Shown here: in pieces, positions 31,797 to 36,251 of the stretch
Layout: each line of letters starts with the position of its first letter
How positions within the stretch are numbered: position 1 is the first letter of the stretch
From: Streptomyces sp. BV286
Lineage (GTDB): Bacteria; Actinomycetota; Actinomycetes; Streptomycetales; Streptomycetaceae
Length of the DNA: 36,251 bases
Reading direction: 5' to 3'
NCBI RefSeq assembly: GCF_019090165.1
Contig: NZ_JAHRIB010000084.1
Coordinates: 1 to 36,251, forward strand
Translations under genes and position numbers: made by a program
Notes under the pieces: generated by a model
Told to the model about the DNA's origin: nothing
Database searches by the model: none
Seen by the model: only the letters and a program-made list of their open reading frames with translations

Positions 31797-31890
31797 GTGC
31801 ACCAGGAGGAGGCACCGCGATACGGATGCCAGGGAATTGTGCACCAGGGGATTGGACAACCAATCATCCCATGATTCTATGATGGGGTTC
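31797..31890. promoter_or_regulatory. GntR-MFS divergent control region
   Basis: Contains a direct repeat GTGCACCAGG at 31797-31806 and 31839-31848 (42-bp period), a palindrome ATTGG-ACAA-CCAAT at 31851-31864, and TATGAT at 31878-31883, seven bases before ATG 31891, which fits a leaderless MFS transcript. TTGGAC at 31852-31857 could be a -35 with a 20-base spacer. The palindrome lies on the promoter, as expected for a repressor site. Confidence 0.5.
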
Positions 31891-33183
31891 ATGACTGGCG
31901 AGGAAACCCGGACGACGATGGCACCACCGATACGCAGCTCCGCGCACGACGCGGACCTCCGGCCGCCCGTCACGCGCGCGTGGATGACGCGCCTGGTGAT
32001 CGTTGGCATCGTCCTGACGGCCCTCAACCTGCGTCCCGCCATCACCAGCCTCGGCGCCCTCCTCGAAGAGGTGCGCGACGGACTCGGCATGAGCGGCAGC
32101 GTCGCCGGGCTCCTCACCTCCGTACCGCCCCTGTGCTTCGCCGTCTTCGGTGTCATGGCACCGCGCCTCGCCCGCCGTTTCGGACCCGCCGCCGTGGTCT
32201 GCGCCGGCATGCTGGCGATCGGTGCGGGCCTGGCCGTCCGGCCGTTCGCGGGCAGCACGGCCGGTTTCCTGGCGGCCAGCGCCCTCGCGCTCATGGGCAT
32301 CGCGGTCAGCAACGTCCTCATGCCGGTGATCGTCAAGCGCTGGTTCCCGGACCGGGTCGGCTCCATGACCGGCCTCTACTCCATGGCCCTCGCCCTCGGC
32401 ACCGCCTCCGCGGCCGCCGTCACCGTGCCCGTGACGCGGGCCCTGGGAGGCGCCTGGCAGTCGGGTCTCGCCGTCTGGGCGGGCCTCGCGGCCGTCGCGG
32501 TCCTGCCGTGGATCCCCCTCGCGCGGGCCCGGGGCACGGCCCTGTCCGCCGAGCGCGTCCCCGCCGCGGCCCCCGGAGCGGCGCGGGAGACCGCTCCGCT
32601 GCGGATCACCCGGAGCCGTACCGCCTGGGCCCTCGCCGTGTTCTTCGGGCTCCAGGCCACCGCCGCGTACATCACGATGGGCTGGATGGCGCAGATCTTC
32701 CGGGACGCGGGTGTCCCGGCGGGCACCGCCGGACTGCTGCTCGCGGTCACGATGGTCATGGGCGTACCGCTGGCCTTCGTCATTCCGCGGCTTGCCACCC
32801 GCCTGCCCCACCAGGGACCGATCGTGGTCGCCCTCGGCCTCTGCGGCTTCGTCGGCTACGCGGGCCTCTACCTCGCCCCGGCGGGCGGCGCCTGGGCCTG
32901 GGCCCTGCTGCTCGGCGTCTCCAACTGCGCGTTCCCGCTGGCCCTCACGATGGTCGGCATGCGGGCCAGGACCGGCGCGGGGGTCGCACAGCTGTCGGCC
33001 TTCGCGCAGAGCACCGGGTACCTCATCTCGATCCCCGGCCCGCTGCTGGTGGGCGTGCTCTACCAGCACAGCGGTGGCTGGGGGCTGCCGATCGCCCTCA
33101 TGGCGGGCCTGATGGTCCCGCAGATCGTGGTGGGCGTCCTCGCGGGCCGCGACCGCATCGTGGAGGACGAGGCCGCACGGTGA
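31891..33183 (+). CDS. MFS transporter, CynX/NimT type
   Basis: A protein of about 430 aa starting at ATG 31891; ATGs at 31879 and 31882 are also in frame. Twelve membrane segments are seen in two halves. The first half begins LVIVGIVLTALNLRPAITSLGALLEEVRDGLG, which is the CynX/NimT (cyanate/nitroimidazole) family pattern, with RPxxTSLGPLL-like core. The second half starts after a Pro/Ala-rich loop near residue 235 (RITRSRTAWALAVFFGLQATAAYITMGWM). Known substrates of relatives are cyanate and 2-nitroimidazole; the real substrate is not known. The GntR gene diverges from it, and a 38-aa membrane protein gene follows. Confidence 0.9.
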   Translation: MTGEETRTTMAPPIRSSAHDADLRPPVTRAWMTRLVIVGIVLTALNLRPAITSLGALLEEVRDGLGMSGSVAGLLTSVPPLCFAVFGVMAPRLARRFGPAAVVCAGMLAIGAGLAVRPFAGSTAGFLAASALALMGIAVSNVLMPVIVKRWFPDRVGSMTGLYSMALALGTASAAAVTVPVTRALGGAWQSGLAVWAGLAAVAVLPWIPLARARGTALSAERVPAAAPGAARETAPLRITRSRTAWALAVFFGLQATAAYITMGWMAQIFRDAGVPAGTAGLLLAVTMVMGVPLAFVIPRLATRLPHQGPIVVALGLCGFVGYAGLYLAPAGGAWAWALLLGVSNCAFPLALTMVGMRARTGAGVAQLSAFAQSTGYLISIPGPLLVGVLYQHSGGWGLPIALMAGLMVPQIVVGVLAGRDRIVEDEAAR

Positions 33184-33189
33184 CATGAC

Positions 33190-33212
33190 GGACGGCGTGC
33201 GCGTGGCCGTCC
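33190..33212 (+). terminator. Possible terminator after the MFS gene
   Basis: GGACGGC (33190-33196) and GCCGTCC (33206-33212) form a perfect 7-bp stem with a 9-base loop, seven bases past the transporter stop. It is weaker than the other terminators and may allow read-through into the small gene. Confidence 0.4.
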
Positions 33213-33266
33213 CGGGGAGCCGACCCCACCGGTGAGGGGACGGGCGGAGGGTGCGAGACTTGCCGT

Positions 33267-33383
33267 ATGCCCGTGCTCGATCCGAACCCTCAGAACGGCC
33301 AGAAGAAGATGCTGCTCGTCTTCGGCGCGTTCCTCCTCATCTTCGTGGTCATCGGCGTCATCGCGTCGATCGCCTCCCCCTGA
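33267..33383 (+). CDS. 38-aa single-helix membrane protein, SGM_5486-like transporter-associated
   Basis: Starts at ATG 33267 and reads MPVLDPNPQNGQKK followed by one membrane helix (MLLVFGAFLLIFVVIGVIAS) and a stop at 33381. The conserved charged-polar head and single helix match the Streptomyces protein family I remember as SGM_5486 family transporter-associated proteins, which are found next to this type of MFS gene. It is 83 bases downstream of the transporter. GAGACT is seven bases upstream of the start in a leaderless-like position, and there is no ribosome site. It may bind or stabilise the transporter; that is inference from context. Confidence 0.75.
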   Translation: MPVLDPNPQNGQKKMLLVFGAFLLIFVVIGVIASIASP

Positions 33384-33437
33384 ACGCGGCGGCCCGCCAC
33401 CGGCCGTGACCCCGACGCCCCGGCCCTCGCGCGACGC

Positions 33438-33470
33438 GATGGTGGGGTTGTCCCCACCATCCCCTAGGGG
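33438..33470. promoter_or_regulatory. Two adjacent palindromes upstream of a small membrane protein gene
   Basis: GATGGTGGGG-TTGT-CCCCACCATC (33438-33461) is a perfect 10-bp hairpin and is followed at once by the palindrome CCCCTAGGGG (33461-33470). They lie 70 bases upstream of a -10-like TACCTT (33529-33534). They may be operator sites or the terminator of the 38-aa gene, which ends 54 bases earlier. Confidence 0.4.
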
Positions 33471-33590
33471 GTGAGTGTCAGGGTCAAGTGGGTGGATCAC
33501 CGGATGGGTTGGGCGCTCCCGGGTCCGTACCTTCGAGATGTGACCGCGAGGACGCGGACCACGGACCACTCGGAGCCCCACGGAGGCGGC

Positions 33591-33806
33591 ATGTCGGCCC
33601 CTACGCACATCACGCCCCGTCCGGCGAGCAGGCGCGGCGTCGACGTCACACTGCCCTGGTGGGCGCTCGTCCTCCCCGCGCTCGCCTTCGTGGCGCTCCT
33701 GCTGCTGATACTGAACCCGGCGGACGCCCACGCGGCGGGCACGGACCCGGTGGTCGGAAACCTGTTCGAGCGGATCCAGCAGATCGTGCTGCACCAGGAC
33801 TCCTGA
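33591..33806 (+). CDS. Small membrane protein, conserved hypothetical
   Basis: A 71-aa protein starting at ATG 33591 with GGAGG five bases upstream. It has a basic head (ITPRPASRRG), one membrane helix (LPWWALVLPALAFVALLLLIL) and a short outer or inner tail (NPADAHAAGTDPVVGNLFERIQQIVLHQ). The helix plus ADAHA could also be read as a signal peptide with a cleavage site near DAHA-AG, releasing a peptide of about 20 residues. An in-frame GTG at 33540, six bases after TACCTT, would give an 88-aa leaderless form. No function can be assigned. The next gene on the same strand starts 74 bases later. Confidence 0.7.
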   Translation: MSAPTHITPRPASRRGVDVTLPWWALVLPALAFVALLLLILNPADAHAAGTDPVVGNLFERIQQIVLHQDS

Positions 33807-33880
33807 GTTCCCGGCGCCCATGGCGGGCAGCGCATCAACTCCCTGCGCCCCATGGCGTGTTTCGTGCGAAGCTGGGACTC

Positions 33881-34399
33881 ATGAGCGTCGCAGAACCCCG
33901 CAGGATTGTCCTTTTCCGGCATGCGAAGGCCGACTGGCCCGAGGTGCCCGACCACGAGCGTCCGCTCGCTGAGCGGGGCCGCAAGGACGCCGCCGTCGCC
34001 GGACGCAAGCTGGCCGACTCCGGCATCCCCTTCGATCTGGCCCTCTGCTCCACCGCGGTCCGGACCCGCGAGACATGGAAGCTCGCCGTCCACGAGCTCC
34101 CGCACCGGCCGAAAACGGTCTACGAGGAGCGGCTCTACGAGGCCTCACCCGGCCAGCTGATCGCCGTACTCAACGAAACCCCGGACGACGTGCGCAACAC
34201 CCTCCTGATCGGGCACAACCCCGGAGTGCAGGGCCTTGCCGACATCCTGGCCGACCGGTCCGAGGACGAGGCGCAGGAGCGGCTGAGCCGCCACGAGTTC
34301 CCCGCCGCCGCGTTCGCCGTGTTCTCCTTCACCGGCTCGTGGAAGAGCCTGGAGCCCGGCGCGGCCACGCTGGTCGAGCACTGGGACCCGTCCGAGTAG
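33881..34399 (+). CDS. SixA-like histidine phosphatase family protein
   Basis: A 172-aa protein of the branch-2-like small histidine phosphatases. The phosphate-accepting His14 is in IVLFRHAKADWP (RHA form of the RHG motif), and the second catalytic His is in LLIGHNPGVQGLA. The conserved Arg in STAVRTRETW and Glu in YEERLYEAS complete the pocket. SixA removes phosphate from histidine-phosphotransfer domains in E. coli; actinobacterial relatives act on unknown phospho-substrates. The ATG at 33881 has no clear ribosome site. A perfect terminator lies between it and convergent serB. Confidence 0.9.
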   Translation: MSVAEPRRIVLFRHAKADWPEVPDHERPLAERGRKDAAVAGRKLADSGIPFDLALCSTAVRTRETWKLAVHELPHRPKTVYEERLYEASPGQLIAVLNETPDDVRNTLLIGHNPGVQGLADILADRSEDEAQERLSRHEFPAAAFAVFSFTGSWKSLEPGAATLVEHWDPSE

Positions 34400-34414
34400 T
34401 CACCCACCGAACGC

Positions 34415-34453
34415 GGACGGGGCCCGGCACCTTCACGGTGCCGGGCCCCGTCC
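34415..34453. terminator. Bidirectional terminator between the SixA-like gene and serB
   Basis: Perfect 17-bp arms, GGACGGGGCCCGGCACC (34415-34431) and its complement (34437-34453), with loop TTCAC, between two convergent genes. Confidence 0.9.
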
Positions 34454-34500
34454 CTGTCGTGGGCGACCCGGGCAGGACCCGGGTGGGGTGCGGGGACGCG

Positions 34501-35706
34501 TCAGTCCACGTGCATGTCCGCCGCCTCGACCTCTTCACGCGTCACACCGAGCAGGTAGAGGACCGTGTCCAGGAAGGGGAAGTTCACCGCGGTGTGCGCC
34601 GCCTGGCGCACCACCGGCTTGGCGTTGAAGGCCACTCCCAGGCCGGCCGCGTTGAGCATGTCCAGGTCGTTGGCGCCGTCACCGATCGCCACCGTCTGAG
34701 CGAGCGGTACGCCCGCCTCCGCGGCGAACCGGCGCAGCAGCCGGGCCTTGCCCGCGCGGTCCACGATCTCGCCGGTGACTTTGCCCGTCAGCTTCCCGTC
34801 GGCGATCTCCAGCGTGTTGGCCTGGGCGAAGTCGAGCCCGAGCCGCTCCTTGAGATCGTCCGTCACCTGCGTGAACCCGCCCGAGACGACCCCGACCTGG
34901 AAACCGAGCCGCTTCAGCGTACGGATGAGCGTGCGCGCGCCCGGCGTCAGCCGCACCTCGCTGCGGACCTTGTCCACCACGGAGGCGTCGAGCCCTTCGA
35001 GGAGCGCCACGCGCGCGTGCAGCGACTGCTCGAAGTCCAGCTCCCCGCGCATCGCGGCCGCCGTCACCTCGGCGACCTCGTCCTCACAGCCGGCGTGGGC
35101 GGCGAAGAGCTCGATGACCTCGTCCTGGATGAGCGTGGAGTCCACGTCCATGACGACCAGGCGCTGCGCCCGCCGGTGCAGCCCGGCGGCGACCACCGCG
35201 ATGTCGACGCCGAGGGCCGCGGCCTCGGTCACCAGGGCGGTCCTGAGCGCCTCGGGCTCCGTACCGGAGACGGCGAACTCGACGGCCGTCACGGGGTACT
35301 TGGCCAGCCGGAAGATACGGTCGATGTTGCCGCCGGTCCCGGTGATCCGGGCGGCGATGGCGGCCGTCGACTCCGCGGTGAGCGGATGCCCGAGGACGGT
35401 CACCAGCGACCTGCCGTGCCCGCGCGGCCGGTTGTCGCCGTGCCCGGAGATGATCTCCGCCTGCAGCCTCATCGAGTCGGCCCAGCTGTGCACCGTGGCC
35501 CGCAGATCGCCTTCCAGACCGGCCGGCGGATGCGTCACGAGCGCGCACAGCACGATCCGGCCGCGCGTGACGACCTGCTCGATGTCGACCACGTCGACCG
35601 AGTAGGCGGCGAGGGTGTCGAAGAGCCCGGCCGTGATACCGGGACGGTCCTTGCCGAAGATCTTGACGAGGAGAGTGGGAACGTCAGAGGTCTGCGATGC
35701 GCTCAT
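34501..35706 (-). CDS. serB: Phosphoserine phosphatase SerB with ACT domains
   Basis: A 401-aa protein from ATG 35706; GTG 35715 three codons upstream is an alternative. The N-terminal half holds two ACT-like domains (TLLVKIFGKDRPGITAGLFD and LVTVLGHPLTAESTAAIAARI), as in mycobacterial SerB2. The HAD phosphatase domain has D187-x-D189-ST in VVMDVDSTLIQDE, the Ser motif VGVVSGGFTQV, and GDGANDLDML. It makes L-serine from phosphoserine, the last step of the pathway; the ACT domains suggest feedback by serine or other amino acids. TACGGT ten bases upstream of the ATG suggests a very short or absent leader. Confidence 0.95.
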   Translation of the reverse strand: MSASQTSDVPTLLVKIFGKDRPGITAGLFDTLAAYSVDVVDIEQVVTRGRIVLCALVTHPPAGLEGDLRATVHSWADSMRLQAEIISGHGDNRPRGHGRSLVTVLGHPLTAESTAAIAARITGTGGNIDRIFRLAKYPVTAVEFAVSGTEPEALRTALVTEAAALGVDIAVVAAGLHRRAQRLVVMDVDSTLIQDEVIELFAAHAGCEDEVAEVTAAAMRGELDFEQSLHARVALLEGLDASVVDKVRSEVRLTPGARTLIRTLKRLGFQVGVVSGGFTQVTDDLKERLGLDFAQANTLEIADGKLTGKVTGEIVDRAGKARLLRRFAAEAGVPLAQTVAIGDGANDLDMLNAAGLGVAFNAKPVVRQAAHTAVNFPFLDTVLYLLGVTREEVEAADMHVD

Positions 35707-35872
35707 GGTGTTCACACCGTATCCGGCACCCCGTGCCGCCCGCCCCCGAGGTCCGCCTGACGGACACGGAACAGTAGGTGTCCCGGGGGTGTCCCCGGCC
35801 CGTACGGATCATGTCCACGTCTCGTTCCGCCCTCCTTCCCGCCCTGCGCCCCGGCTCTCGTCCCGTTCCGGG

Positions 35873-36251
35873 TCATCGCCGTCCGCCCGGCTTCCGCGGC
35901 GGGGGCGGGGGCGGCAGCTCGTCCGGCGGGGGAGGCGGCCCGTCCTGCGACGACCGGGAGCGGTGCCGGGGCCCCGGCCCTGGCGGCGGGGGAGGCGGGG
36001 TGAAGGGCCGGGCCACCGTCCGAGCCCCGTACACGTCGTCGGGCGGCCGGGCACCGGGGAGCCGCCCGCCGGGGCCCTGCACGCCGGGGGAGGAGGGAGC
36101 ACCCGGGGCCCGCCCCCCAGGCCCCTGGCCGGACCCGGGCTCCCGCAACTCGTCGGGCAGCCGCAGATAGGGGTTCGTGTCCGGGTTCGCCGGCCGGAAC
36201 GGCGCTCCGGGGTGGTAGGGCCCGGCCTCTCCGGCGACCTCCGCGTACGGG
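35873..36251 (-). CDS. Proline-rich C-terminus of an unidentified protein (partial)
   Basis: The frame enters from the right edge and stops at 35873, giving 125 codons of the 3' end. It begins with a more ordered stretch (NPDTNPYLRLPDELREPG), then turns into low-complexity sequence rich in Gly, Pro and Arg. There are two long Pro runs near FTPPPPPPGPG and PPPPPDELPPPPPP, and the end is basic (RKPGGRR). GC at third positions stays very high in this frame and the minus strand has no stop, but such biased DNA is also open in other frames. The Pro runs imply need for EF-P. The main domain of the protein lies outside the window. Confidence 0.6.
   Translation of the reverse strand, partial: PYAEVAGEAGPYHPGAPFRPANPDTNPYLRLPDELREPGSGQGPGGRAPGAPSSPGVQGPGGRLPGARPPDDVYGARTVARPFTPPPPPPGPGPRHRSRSSQDGPPPPPDELPPPPPPRKPGGRR

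Noticed and set aside
1..36251. tRNA or rRNA genes, CRISPR arrays, insertion sequences, phage or integrase genes
   Set aside because: Read through by eye, no CCA-ended cloverleaf, regularly spaced repeats, transposase motifs or target-site duplications were seen. Short degenerate elements could still be missed.

Overview
The window is a piece of a high-GC actinobacterial chromosome, almost certainly Streptomyces. Signs of this are the very GC-rich third codon positions, frequent GTG and TTG starts, 4-nt ATGA/GTGA gene overlaps, perfect GC-rich hairpin terminators, several likely leaderless genes, and an InhA-type fabG-fabI pair. The order fabG-fabI, tldD-tldE, tyrS, glsB-like, moaA, acetate symporter, subtilases resembles the conserved core of Streptomyces chromosomes as I remember it; I could not align it. 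I see no tRNA, rRNA, CRISPR array, insertion sequence or prophage.

Layout. 1-1541 (+): tail of an alkaline-shock membrane cluster (Asp23/Gls24 protein, DUF6286 protein, AmaP). 1630-6608 (-): a run of exonuclease-BRCT protein, small LIM-like zinc protein, SURF1, GH15 glycosidase and an SDR-like protein lacking the usual Tyr/Lys. Two copies of a Streptomyces intergenic repeat frame the last two genes. 7059-11273 (+): a tight four-gene operon of acetoacetate decarboxylase-like protein, SDR and two related amidohydrolases, which looks like an undescribed decarboxylative catabolic module. 11401-13807 (+): a VIT1/CCC1 transporter, then an AGMO-like membrane hydroxylase overlapping a lysoplasmalogenase gene by 4 nt. 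That pair suggests ether-lipid breakdown. 13776-19565 (-): CopD-like protein, an unusually ordered CoA-transferase, and two tandem secreted subtilases.

19566-23106: a divergent promoter region with a near-ideal Crp-like site, then DUF485 protein and acetate symporter (+), a strong terminator, and moaA (+). 23133-24521: small zinc-type protein (-), DUF3099 membrane protein (-) and GlsB-like protein (+). 24606-28877 (-): tldD, tldE and tyrS. 29064-30556 (+): fabG-fabI, the reductive steps of type II fatty acid synthesis. 30734-33383: small secreted protein, a GntR/FadR regulator divergent from an MFS transporter, and a 38-aa membrane protein downstream of the transporter. 33591-36251: small membrane protein, SixA-like phosphatase, serB (-), and the proline-rich end of an unidentified gene cut by the window edge.

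How the genes work together: most of the window is housekeeping (lipid synthesis, serine, Moco, Tyr-tRNA, envelope stress). It is interspersed with conditional functions: acetate uptake, secreted proteolysis, a catabolic operon and ether-lipid turnover. All functional calls rest on motifs and context read by eye. No database search was possible.
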